From: Ascidiaceihabitans sp029251465
Lineage (GTDB): Bacteria; Pseudomonadota; Alphaproteobacteria; Rhodobacterales; Rhodobacteraceae
Assembly (NCBI RefSeq): GCF_042932805.1
Contig: NZ_CP170633.1
Coordinates: forward strand, 1,984,001-2,048,000
Length of the DNA stretch: 64,000 nt
Direction of reading: 5' to 3'
Of the stretch, positions 48,591 through 56,945 are shown piece after piece; position 1 is the first letter of the stretch; every line of letters starts with the position of its first letter. The notes under the pieces are model-generated. The model saw nothing but the letters and a program-made list of their open reading frames with translations. It did no database searches and was not told the origin of the DNA. A program made the translations under genes and the position numbers.

Positions 48591-49762
48591 CAAAGACCCA
48601 TGTTGAATGTGGTTACCTTCCGCTTGTCGACAGCGCGCCCCTGATCATTGCCAAAGAATTACGGTTCGCCGCAGAAGAAGGGCTGGAGCTGTCACTGGTG
48701 CGCCAACCGTCTTGGTCGGCGTTGCGCGATATGCTTGCGCTTGGGCATCTGGATTTCGCCCACATGCTGTCGCCAATGCCAATCGCCATGTCGTTGGGAT
48801 TGGGCGGAATGCCGGCGCAGATCGACGCGCTGATGGTGTTGGCGGTTAACGGGACGGTCATTGGCGTGTCTGCACAGCTGGACCGCGACATGCAATCGAC
48901 GGGGTGGAACACCACCTTTGGCAATCCAAAAGCAACAGCCGCCGCGCTGTTTGCGGCCCGGTCCGCGCCCTTGCGCATTGGCGTGCCTTTTCCGTTTTCG
49001 ATGCACCGGTTGTTGCTGGATTACTGGTTAACGCGTGACCCTAGTTTCAACGCGGCTCGGGTTGAAATCATAACCATCCCCCCACCCCAGATGGCCGCAG
49101 CGGTCCAAGACGGGCGGCTCGATATGTTTTGTGTGGGCGAACCGTGGGGCAGTGTTGCGGTGCAGCAAAGCGGCGCCGTTCTGGTTTTGCCATCTCAGGC
49201 TATTTGGCAATTTGCGCCGGAAAAGGTGTTGGGCGCGCGCCATGCTTGGGTTCAGGACAATCCAGACACCTGCCACGCGATGATCCGCGCGGTCTACAAA
49301 GCTGCGACATGGCTCGAACAACCCGAAAATACCCCGCTGGCCACAGAAATTCTGGCGCGCAGTCAGCACCTTGATTTGCCAGATCATGCGATTGACCCTG
49401 CCCTGAGCGGTCAGATCACCACCAGATGCGGCGACGCCCCCAAACACTGCCACCGGTTTGTGACCTTTCATGCGGGGGCGGCGAATTTTCCGTGGCGCAG
49501 TCAGGGCAGATGGATCGCCGACAGTTTGGCGACCCTTCATGACTTTGATCAAAACGCCTTTGGCACCGTCGCGCACAACTGCTTTCGCAGCGATCTCTAC
49601 CGCGCGGCACTTTCACCGCTGGGTGTCGATTTGCCCGAGGTTTCTGAAAAAACCGAAGGCGCGATGGACCAGCCGACGCCCGTCGCATCCACCCGCGGCC
49701 AGATGATTCTTGGCCCTGATCGGTTTTTTGACGGCGCGCGTTTCGACATTTCCCCCTCTTGA
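48587..49762 (+). CDS. nasS: NasS-like nitrate/nitrite sensor
   Basis: The 391-residue protein resembles the NrtA/CmpA substrate-binding family (ECGYLPLVDSAPLIIAKELR, CVGEPWGSVAVQQ) but has no signal peptide, which marks it as the cytosolic sensor NasS and not a transporter subunit. In known systems NasS sequesters NasT until nitrate or nitrite binds. It overlaps nasT by 4 bp (ATGA). Its paralogue, the true transport binding protein, is encoded next (nrtA) and does have a signal peptide. Confidence 0.9.
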   Translation: MTKTHVECGYLPLVDSAPLIIAKELRFAAEEGLELSLVRQPSWSALRDMLALGHLDFAHMLSPMPIAMSLGLGGMPAQIDALMVLAVNGTVIGVSAQLDRDMQSTGWNTTFGNPKATAAALFAARSAPLRIGVPFPFSMHRLLLDYWLTRDPSFNAARVEIITIPPPQMAAAVQDGRLDMFCVGEPWGSVAVQQSGAVLVLPSQAIWQFAPEKVLGARHAWVQDNPDTCHAMIRAVYKAATWLEQPENTPLATEILARSQHLDLPDHAIDPALSGQITTRCGDAPKHCHRFVTFHAGAANFPWRSQGRWIADSLATLHDFDQNAFGTVAHNCFRSDLYRAALSPLGVDLPEVSEKTEGAMDQPTPVASTRGQMILGPDRFFDGARFDISPS

Positions 49763-49862
49763 TTGCCTAATTTTTACGCAATCGCTGCATTGCAGCAAAA
49801 AATGCTGCGCCCGCAAGGTGGCGTGCATTGCGACCGGCCCGCGCATCCGTCACCCTGATCTC

Positions 49863-49901
49863 AGAACAACGATGTTCTCGCGGCCAACAATGTTGATGGC
49901 C
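49863..49901 (+). promoter_or_regulatory. ANTAR-type two-hairpin leader RNA upstream of nrtA
   Basis: Hairpin 1 is AGAAC-AACGAT-GTTCT (49863-49878). Hairpin 2 is GGCCAAC-AATGTT-GATGGCC (49882-49901) with one A-A mismatch. Both six-base loops have A at position 1 and G at position 4, the rule for ANTAR target RNAs. They are separated by 3 nt and stand just ahead of the terminator. NasT binding here should favour read-through. Confidence 0.82.
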
Positions 49902-49916
49902 TAAGAATACCAGAGC

Positions 49917-49972
49917 AAAGCCGCTCGACGAAGCACACGCCCCTCCCGCGTGTGTCAGTCGGCGGCTTTTTT
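49917..49972 (+). terminator. Leader terminator controlled by NasT
   Basis: AAAGCCGC (49917-49924) pairs with GCGGCTTT (49962-49969), with an inner ACACGC/GCGTGT stem, followed by TTTTTT overlapping the stem end. It lies 15 nt after the ANTAR hairpins and 22 nt before the nrtA start: a typical attenuator. Confidence 0.85.
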
Positions 49973-49994
49973 CGTTTTGACAGGGACACTGATA

Positions 49995-51362
49995 ATGATG
50001 ACTTTGAAATACCTTCTCGCCTCCGGCGTGTTTTTTGCAAGCCCGGTCGCGGCTGAAATGCTGGACCTTGAAAAGGACGAACTAACATTCGGCTTTATCA
50101 AACTGACCGATATGGCGCCTTTGGCCGTTGCCTATGAAAACGGTTATTTTGAGGACGAAGGCCTGTTCGTGACCCTGCAAGCGCAGGCAAACTGGAAAGT
50201 TCTGCTAGACGGCGTGATCGACGGGCAATTGGACGGCGCGCATATGTTGGCCGGTCAACCGCTGGCCGCGACAATCGGCTATGGCACCAAGGCGCACATC
50301 ATTACGCCGTTTTCCATGGATCTGAACGGCAACGGCATCACAGTGTCCAACGACATTTGGGATCAGATGAAGCCGAACGTGCCAAAGATGGCGGACGGTC
50401 GCCCGCAGCACCCGATCAGCGCCAGCGCCCTGCTGCCCGTCGTTGAGGATTACAAAGACCAGGGCATCGCATTCAACATGGGCATGGTGTTTCCAGTGTC
50501 GACCCACAACTACGAACTGCGGTATTGGTTGGCCGCAGGTGGGTTGCAGCCGGGGTATTATTCACCCGATGACATCTCGGGCCAGATTGGCGCGGATGTT
50601 TTGCTGTCCGTGACACCGCCCCCGCAAATGCCCGCCACGATGGAGGCCGGCACGATCTTTGGCTACGCCGTCGGCGAGCCGTGGAACCAGCAGGCCGTGT
50701 TCAAAGGCATCGGCGTGCCGGTCATCACCGACTATGACATGTGGAAAAACAACCCCGAAAAGGTCTTTGGCATCACTGCCGAATTCGCCGAGGAAAACCC
50801 GAACACCACGGTTGCTTTGACCAAGGCGTTGATCCGTGCGGCCATCTGGCTGGACGAAAACGACAACGCAAATCGCGCCGAAGCCGTCGAAATTCTGTCG
50901 CGTTCTGAATACGTTGGCGCAGATCAAGACGTGATCGCGAATTCGATGACCGGTTTCTTTGAGTTCGAAAAAGGCGACCGCCGCCCTGCCCCGGATTTCA
51001 ACGTGTTCTTTCGCTACAACGCGACCTATCCGTTTTATTCCGACGCCATCTGGTACCTCACGCAGATGCGCCGCTGGGGCCAAATCGCAGAACCGGTCAC
51101 CGACGCGTGGTTCTTTGAAACGGCCAAAGACGTGTACCGCCCCGACATCTATCTAAGTGCTGCACGCATGCTGGTGGACGAGGATTTGGCCAATCAGGCG
51201 GACTTTCCTTGGGACAGCGATGGTTTCAAAGCACCAACACCCGCGGGCGATATCATCGACGGCATTGCCTATGACGGGCGCGCGCCGAACGCCTATCTCG
51301 ACAGCCTGCCGATTGGCCTGAAAGGCACGCAGACCGTCGTTGGCAGCGATATCACCGACTAG
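49995..51362 (+). CDS. nrtA: NrtA-like nitrate ABC transporter substrate-binding protein
   Basis: ATG at 49995, following AGGGA, gives 455 residues with a Sec signal peptide (MMTLKYLLASGVFFASPVAA, cleavage near AAE). The mature protein is of the NrtA/CmpA family (ELTFGFIKLTDMAPLAVAYE, GYAVGEPWNQQAVFKGIGVP), so it binds nitrate or nitrite in the periplasm. It is the first gene after the NasT-controlled terminator and probably the head of the whole assimilation operon. Confidence 0.93.
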   Translation: MMTLKYLLASGVFFASPVAAEMLDLEKDELTFGFIKLTDMAPLAVAYENGYFEDEGLFVTLQAQANWKVLLDGVIDGQLDGAHMLAGQPLAATIGYGTKAHIITPFSMDLNGNGITVSNDIWDQMKPNVPKMADGRPQHPISASALLPVVEDYKDQGIAFNMGMVFPVSTHNYELRYWLAAGGLQPGYYSPDDISGQIGADVLLSVTPPPQMPATMEAGTIFGYAVGEPWNQQAVFKGIGVPVITDYDMWKNNPEKVFGITAEFAEENPNTTVALTKALIRAAIWLDENDNANRAEAVEILSRSEYVGADQDVIANSMTGFFEFEKGDRRPAPDFNVFFRYNATYPFYSDAIWYLTQMRRWGQIAEPVTDAWFFETAKDVYRPDIYLSAARMLVDEDLANQADFPWDSDGFKAPTPAGDIIDGIAYDGRAPNAYLDSLPIGLKGTQTVVGSDITD

Positions 51363-51426
51363 CCAAATCAGCCCTGCGCGACCTGATTGCCAAAACGCCA
51401 AAACTTTGCCCTGAACGAGGCCCCAC

Positions 51427-52500
51427 ATGACCGCGATCGACACAGATACACTGACCCAAGACGCCCGCCGTACCCGCCGCTTTACCCTTATCAACAAGGC
51501 CGACGGATGGTTTCAGGTCTTTGGCCTGTCATGGATGACCCCGATCCTCAAGGCCGCCGCAGGTGACAACCCGCAGGCCCAAATCAAAGAGATTTGGCGC
51601 CTGTTGGGCGTGCCGCTGTTGGCAATTGCGATCTTTTTGCTGGCGTGGGGCGCATTGGCCCCCAAAGTGCAGACGTCCCTAGGCGCTGTGCCGGGCCCCG
51701 CCCAAGTCTGGGAACAAGTCGGCAAGCTGAATGCGGACGCCATCCGCGAGCGTGACAAAGAGGCCAAGTTCTACGAACGCCAAGACGTCCGCAACGCCAA
51801 ATTGGTCGAGGCAGGCCGCCCCGAGGATGTGAAACACCGCTCCTACACCGGCAAACCCACCTACTACCAGCAGATCTGGACCTCGATTAAAACCGTGTTC
51901 TTTGGCTTTGTCATTGCCTCTGCCATCGCCATTCCACTTGGCATCGCGGCGGGCCTGTCGCCCACGGCAAATGCGGCGATCAACCCGCTGATCCAGATCT
52001 TTAAACCGGTCTCACCGCTGGCGTGGTTGCCGATCGTCACCATGATCGTGTCCGCCGTCTACGCCAGCAACGACGGGATGTTTTCTAAATCATTCCTGAT
52101 CTCGGCCATCACGGTGACGTTGTGTTCGCTGTGGCCAACCCTGATCAACACCGCCCTTGGCGTTGCCAGCATCGACAAAGACCTGATCAGCGTGTCGCGC
52201 GTGTTGAAAATGAACACGTGGACCAAGATCACCAAACTGGTCCTGCCCTCTGCCTTGCCGCTGATCTTTACCGGTTTGCGCCTGTCCTTGGGCGTTGGCT
52301 GGATGGTTTTGATCGCCGCGGAAATGCTGGCGCAAAACCCCGGGTTAGGGAAATTCGTTTGGGATGAATTCCAGAACGGGTCCTCACAATCGCTGGCCAA
52401 AATCATGGTCGCGGTGTTCACCATCGGGATCATCGGTTTCTTGTTGGACCGCGTCATGTACGCGCTGCAATCCTTGTTCACCTTTTCGGAAAACCGGTGA
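51427..52500 (+). CDS. nrtB: NrtB-like nitrate ABC transporter permease
   Basis: The 357-residue inner-membrane permease of the binding-protein-dependent family has several helices, starting LLAIAIFLLAWGALAP, and the EAA-like loop TLINTALGVASIDKDLISVS preceding the ATPase contact. A periplasmic region rich in charged residues (NADAIRERDKEAKFYERQDV) is longer than in typical NrtB. It follows nrtA by 64 bp; its stop overlaps the start of the ATPase gene. Confidence 0.92.
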   Translation: MTAIDTDTLTQDARRTRRFTLINKADGWFQVFGLSWMTPILKAAAGDNPQAQIKEIWRLLGVPLLAIAIFLLAWGALAPKVQTSLGAVPGPAQVWEQVGKLNADAIRERDKEAKFYERQDVRNAKLVEAGRPEDVKHRSYTGKPTYYQQIWTSIKTVFFGFVIASAIAIPLGIAAGLSPTANAAINPLIQIFKPVSPLAWLPIVTMIVSAVYASNDGMFSKSFLISAITVTLCSLWPTLINTALGVASIDKDLISVSRVLKMNTWTKITKLVLPSALPLIFTGLRLSLGVGWMVLIAAEMLAQNPGLGKFVWDEFQNGSSQSLAKIMVAVFTIGIIGFLLDRVMYALQSLFTFSENR

Positions 52501-54176
52501 TCGACATGAACATTCTTACATTTTCAAACGTCAACAAAGGCTTTGGTGAAGGCGACAAACGCGCCGAGATCCTCAAGGACATCAACCTTGAAGTCGCAGA
52601 GGGCGAATTCGTGGCGATCCTCGGGTTTTCCGGCACGGGAAAGTCCACCTTGATGAACCTGATTGCCGGTCTCGAGGTGCCTGACACGGGTCACATCACC
52701 TTCAAAGGTGCGCCGATCAAAGGGCCCGGCCCGGAACGCGGCCTCGTGTTTCAAAGCTACTCACTGATGCCATGGTTAACCGTGGGCGGAAATGTCGGGT
52801 TGGCGGTTGATTCAGCGTTTCCCAAACTGTCCAAACCCCAGCGCCAAGCCAAAATCGATCACTACGTTCGCATGGTCGGCCTTGGCCACGCCATTGCGCG
52901 CCGCCCCGCAGAGCTGTCAGGTGGCATGCGCCAGCGCGTGGCCGTGGCGCGTGCCTTGGCCTTGGACCCTGAAATGTTGTTGTTGGACGAACCGCTTTCG
53001 GCCCTTGATGCCCTGACCCGCGCCAACCTTGCCGATGAAATCCTGGAGATTTGGGACCAAGACAAAAAGACCTGCATCCTGATCACCAACGATGTGGACG
53101 AGGCGATTTTGCTGGCTGACCGGATCATCCCGCTGAACCCCGACGGCACGTTGGGTACACCATTCGCCGTGCACATTCCGCGCCCGCGTGACCGGATCGC
53201 GATGAACACCGATGACGGGTTCAAGACCCTGCGCGCATCCGTCACGAAATACCTGATGGACGTCGGGATCGCCGCAAAAGTCGAGGAAACCAAAACCCTG
53301 CCCAGCGTCACACCGATCCACGGCGTTCCGGCGGCAGTTGCAAAGGTCCAAGAGGGCCAAATCGAAGACCGTTTCCTGAATTTTTCACAACTTCACAAGG
53401 TCTACCCGACGCCAAAAGGGCCGCTGACCGTAGTCGAAAACTTTGATCTCAAAGTGAACAAAGGCGAATTTATCTCGCTGATCGGCCACTCTGGGTGCGG
53501 TAAATCCACGGTGCTGACGATGGCCGCCGGCCTTAACCCGATTTCCAAAGGCGCGATCCGGTTGGATGGTTGGAACGTCGATGGGGCCGACCCTGAACGC
53601 GCGGTCGTGTTCCAGTCGCCCAACCTGTTTCCATGGCTTACGGCGCGCGAAAACGTGTCGATTGGTGTGGACAAAGTCTACCCCAAAGCCAGCCGCGCCG
53701 AGCGTCAGGATGTGGTCGAATACTACCTTGAACGCGTCGGTCTTGCGGACAGCATGAACAAGGGGGCGGCGTCGCTGTCAAACGGCATGAAACAGCGCGT
53801 CGGCATCGCGCGCGCCTTTGCCCTGTCGCCGAAATTACTGCTTTTGGACGAGCCGTTTGGCATGCTCGACAGCCTGACCCGCTGGGAGCTGCAAGAAGTG
53901 CTGATGGAGGTCTGGTCGCGCACCAAAGTCACCGCCATTTGCGTCACCCACGACGTGGACGAAGCCATTCTTTTGGCCGACCGCGTGGTCATGATGACAA
54001 ACGGACCGCAGGCCACAATTGGCAAAATCACCGATGTGAACCTGCCCCGCCCAAGGACGCGCAAGGCGCTGCTCGAACATCCCGATTACTACACGTACCG
54101 CCAAGAGGTGCTTGATTTCCTTGAAGAATACGAACACGGCGCAAAACCCAAACCCAAAGCAATTGCAGCGGAATGA
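52497..54176 (+). CDS. Nitrate ABC transporter ATPase, two ABC domains on one chain
   Basis: The 559-residue protein has two complete nucleotide-binding domains. Domain 1 has Walker A GFSGTGKST, signature LSGGMRQRVA and Walker B MLLLDEPLSALD. Domain 2 starts about residue 280 with GHSGCGKST, LSNGMKQRVG and KLLLLDEPFGMLD. A linker of about 60 residues joins them. In cyanobacteria NrtC and NrtD are separate ATPases, and NrtC carries an NrtA-like domain that is absent here. Start is GTG 52497 (GTGA overlap with nrtB) or ATG 52506. Confidence 0.93.
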   Translation: MIDMNILTFSNVNKGFGEGDKRAEILKDINLEVAEGEFVAILGFSGTGKSTLMNLIAGLEVPDTGHITFKGAPIKGPGPERGLVFQSYSLMPWLTVGGNVGLAVDSAFPKLSKPQRQAKIDHYVRMVGLGHAIARRPAELSGGMRQRVAVARALALDPEMLLLDEPLSALDALTRANLADEILEIWDQDKKTCILITNDVDEAILLADRIIPLNPDGTLGTPFAVHIPRPRDRIAMNTDDGFKTLRASVTKYLMDVGIAAKVEETKTLPSVTPIHGVPAAVAKVQEGQIEDRFLNFSQLHKVYPTPKGPLTVVENFDLKVNKGEFISLIGHSGCGKSTVLTMAAGLNPISKGAIRLDGWNVDGADPERAVVFQSPNLFPWLTARENVSIGVDKVYPKASRAERQDVVEYYLERVGLADSMNKGAASLSNGMKQRVGIARAFALSPKLLLLDEPFGMLDSLTRWELQEVLMEVWSRTKVTAICVTHDVDEAILLADRVVMMTNGPQATIGKITDVNLPRPRTRKALLEHPDYYTYRQEVLDFLEEYEHGAKPKPKAIAAE

Positions 54177-54180
54177 AAAC

Positions 54181-56613
54181 ATGACACAGACTTTAATCGT
54201 CATCGGCGCAGGCATGGCCACCGGCCGCGCTATCGAACATCTGCGAGAGGCCGGCGCCGACATCGACATCACGCTTTTTAACGCAGAGCCGCGCGGAAAC
54301 TACAACCGCATCATGCTGTCGCCGGTGCTGTCAGGTGACAAAGCCTACGAAGACATCGTGACCCACACGCCCGACTGGTACGCCGCCAACAACGTCACCT
54401 GTCGCTTCGGGGAAAAGGTTGTCTCGATTGATCGCGCAGCCAAGACCGTGATGGCCGAAAACGGCGACGTGCTGGCCTATGACAAGCTGCTGTTTGGCAC
54501 CGGATCGAACCCGTTTATGATTCCGCTGCCGGGCCATGATCTGGACGGCGTCATCGCCTACCGCGACCTCGAAGACACGCAGCGGATGATGGGCCTTGGC
54601 CCCGACAACAAAGTCGTCGTTATCGGTGGCGGGTTGCTGGGCCTTGAGGCCGCGGCTGGCATGGCCGCACGCGGCGTCGACGTGACGGTGGTGCACATCA
54701 TGAGCCACCTGATGGAACGTCAATTGGACGAGGCCGCAGGGTATTTGTTGCGCAAGGCCTTGATTGAAAAGGGCATAACCGTTCTCTGCCAAGCCAATTC
54801 CAAAGACATCAAAGGCAAAGACGGTCACGTCACAGCCCTGATGCTGGACGACGGAACCGAATTGCCGTGCGATTTGTTGGTGATGGCCGTTGGCATCCGC
54901 CCGAATGTAAAACTGGCCCAAGACGCAGGCATCGCGGTGGGCAAAGGCATTCACGTGGACGACCAGATGGTCACCTCGGATGCGGATATTTTGGCCGTTG
55001 GCGAATGCGTTGAACACGACGGCGCGATTTTTGGCCTTGTCGCGCCGCTGTATGACCAAGCAAAAGTCGCCGCCGCCACGCTGAGGAACGAACACGCGAC
55101 CTTTGTGCAAAAAGAACTGTCGACCAAGCTAAAGGTCACCGGTTGCGATCTGTTCAGCGCGGGTGATTTTGCGGATGGCGACGGGCGCGAAGACATCGTG
55201 TTTCGCGACCCTGCACGTGGTGTTTATCGCCGCCTCGTGATCGAAAACAACGTCGTCATCGGCGCGGTCATGTACGGCGATACCGCCGACAGTTCGTGGT
55301 TCTTTGGCTTGATCCGCGACAAAACCGACATCTGTGACATGCGCGAAACGCTGATCTTTGGACCCGCCTATCAGGGAGGGACCGCGCTGGACCCGCTCTC
55401 AGCCGTTGCAGCCTTACCGCGTGATGCGGAAATCTGCGGATGTAACGGCATTTGCAAAGGACAGATCGAAGACGCAATCGCGGCGGGTGCCACTGATTTG
55501 GGGGCTGTGCGCGCGGTCACCAAAGCCTCTGGTTCCTGCGGCACCTGCACAGGCTTGGTGGAACAGGTTTTGGCCGTCACTTTGGGCGATGATTTTGTGC
55601 TGCCTGCCGCCGCCTCGATCTGCGCGTGCACGGACATGACCCACGAAGACGTGCGCCGCATGATCAAAAGCCAAGGCCTGAAAACCATGCCCGCGGTCTG
55701 GCAGGAATGCGGGTGGAAAACATCGTGTGGCTGTCATGTGTGCCGCCCAGCGTTGAACTTTTATCTGCTGGCTGATTGGCCGCTGGAATACTGCGACGAT
55801 CCGCAAAGCCGGTTCATCAATGAACGCAAACACGCCAACATCCAAAAGGACGGAACATTCTCTGTCGTGCCGCGCATGTGGGGCGGGATCACAACCCCGG
55901 ACGAGCTGCGCGCGATCGCAGATGCCGCCGACAAATACAGGGTCCCAACCGTCAAAGTCACCGGCGGTCAACGCATTGATTTGCTTGGCGTAAAGGGCGA
56001 AGATTTACCGAACATCTGGAGCGATTTGAACAAGGCGGGCATGGTGTCAGGGCATGCCTATTCCAAAGGTTTGCGCACCGTGAAAACCTGTGTGGGCACC
56101 GATCACTGCCGCTTTGGAACCCAGGATTCAACCGGCCTTGGCATCAAGCTGGAAAAGGCGCTTTGGGGGTCATGGACACCGCATAAACTAAAGCTGGGAG
56201 TGTCGGGTTGCCCGCGCAATTGCGCCGAGGCGACCTGCAAAGATATCGGCGTCATTTGTGTCGACAGCGGTTTTCAGATCAGCATCGGTGGCGCGGCTGG
56301 CATGGACGTGCGCGAGACCGAATTGTTGATCCAGATCACGACCCAAGACGAGGCCATGGACGTGATCAAAGCGGTCACACAATTGTACCGCGAACACGCA
56401 AAATATCTGGACCGGATCTACAAATGGATGGCCAAAGTCGGCCTGGATTGGATCACTGAACAGATCGAAAACGCTGAGACCCGCGCCGCATTGATCGACC
56501 GGTTCGAACTGTCGCAATCCATCTACCGCAAGGATCCGTGGGCCGAACATGTCACGCAAAAATCGCAGGCCTACCAGCCCTTGGCGGACCTGACATTGGA
56601 GGCCGCAGAATGA
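54181..56613 (+). CDS. nirB: Assimilatory nitrite reductase large subunit NirB
   Basis: ATG at 54181 gives 810 residues. N-terminal FAD/NAD(P)H domains (VIGAGMATGRAIEHL, VVVIGGGLLGLEAAAGM) are followed by two BFD-type [2Fe-2S] segments (ICGCNGICKGQI...CGTC; CACTDMTHEDVRR...CGCHVC). The sulfite/nitrite reductase core binds siroheme and 4Fe-4S through C637, C643, C677 and C681. It reduces nitrite to ammonium in the cytosol with NAD(P)H. The siroheme is supplied by cysG in the same operon. It overlaps nirD by 4 bp. Confidence 0.95.
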   Translation: MTQTLIVIGAGMATGRAIEHLREAGADIDITLFNAEPRGNYNRIMLSPVLSGDKAYEDIVTHTPDWYAANNVTCRFGEKVVSIDRAAKTVMAENGDVLAYDKLLFGTGSNPFMIPLPGHDLDGVIAYRDLEDTQRMMGLGPDNKVVVIGGGLLGLEAAAGMAARGVDVTVVHIMSHLMERQLDEAAGYLLRKALIEKGITVLCQANSKDIKGKDGHVTALMLDDGTELPCDLLVMAVGIRPNVKLAQDAGIAVGKGIHVDDQMVTSDADILAVGECVEHDGAIFGLVAPLYDQAKVAAATLRNEHATFVQKELSTKLKVTGCDLFSAGDFADGDGREDIVFRDPARGVYRRLVIENNVVIGAVMYGDTADSSWFFGLIRDKTDICDMRETLIFGPAYQGGTALDPLSAVAALPRDAEICGCNGICKGQIEDAIAAGATDLGAVRAVTKASGSCGTCTGLVEQVLAVTLGDDFVLPAAASICACTDMTHEDVRRMIKSQGLKTMPAVWQECGWKTSCGCHVCRPALNFYLLADWPLEYCDDPQSRFINERKHANIQKDGTFSVVPRMWGGITTPDELRAIADAADKYRVPTVKVTGGQRIDLLGVKGEDLPNIWSDLNKAGMVSGHAYSKGLRTVKTCVGTDHCRFGTQDSTGLGIKLEKALWGSWTPHKLKLGVSGCPRNCAEATCKDIGVICVDSGFQISIGGAAGMDVRETELLIQITTQDEAMDVIKAVTQLYREHAKYLDRIYKWMAKVGLDWITEQIENAETRAALIDRFELSQSIYRKDPWAEHVTQKSQAYQPLADLTLEAAE

Positions 56614-56945
56614 CCACTTGGATCGATATCGCCGCCCTTGACGACATCCCCAAACGCGGCGCGCGACTGGTAAAAACCAAACTGGGATGCGTCGCTGTAT
56701 TTCGCACAGGCGCTGACGATGTCTTTGCGCTGGACAACGCATGCCCGCACAAAAACGGCCCCCTTGCGGACGGAATCGTGCATGGCAAAGCGGTGACTTG
56801 CCCGCTGCACAACTGGGTCATTTCACTGGAAACCGGCGAGGTCCAAGGACTGGATGAAGGCCAGGTCGCGACCTACCCTGCCCGCGTCCACGACGGGCGC
56901 GTTTTGCTGGACGCGACGTTCTTGCGCGAAAGATCGGTGGCATGA
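56610..56945 (+). CDS. nirD: Nitrite reductase small subunit NirD (Rieske type)
   Basis: The 111-residue Rieske-fold protein has C45-x-H47 in NACPHKNGPLADG and C64-x2-H67 in TCPLHNW, so a [2Fe-2S] cluster can be bound. In some NirD proteins the ligands are lost; here they are present. It forms the nitrite reductase with NirB. It overlaps nirB (ATGA) and nasA (ATGA), so the stoichiometry is probably set by coupling. Confidence 0.95.
   Translation: MTTWIDIAALDDIPKRGARLVKTKLGCVAVFRTGADDVFALDNACPHKNGPLADGIVHGKAVTCPLHNWVISLETGEVQGLDEGQVATYPARVHDGRVLLDATFLRERSVA

Noticed and set aside
49829..49846. Sigma-54-like promoter (GGTGGCGTGCATTGC) upstream of nrtA
   Set aside because: The distance between the GG and GC elements is two bases too short for a -24/-12 promoter.
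54331..55110. Minus-strand frame of 259 codons
   Set aside because: It is antisense to nirB, whose FAD and NAD motifs lie here.
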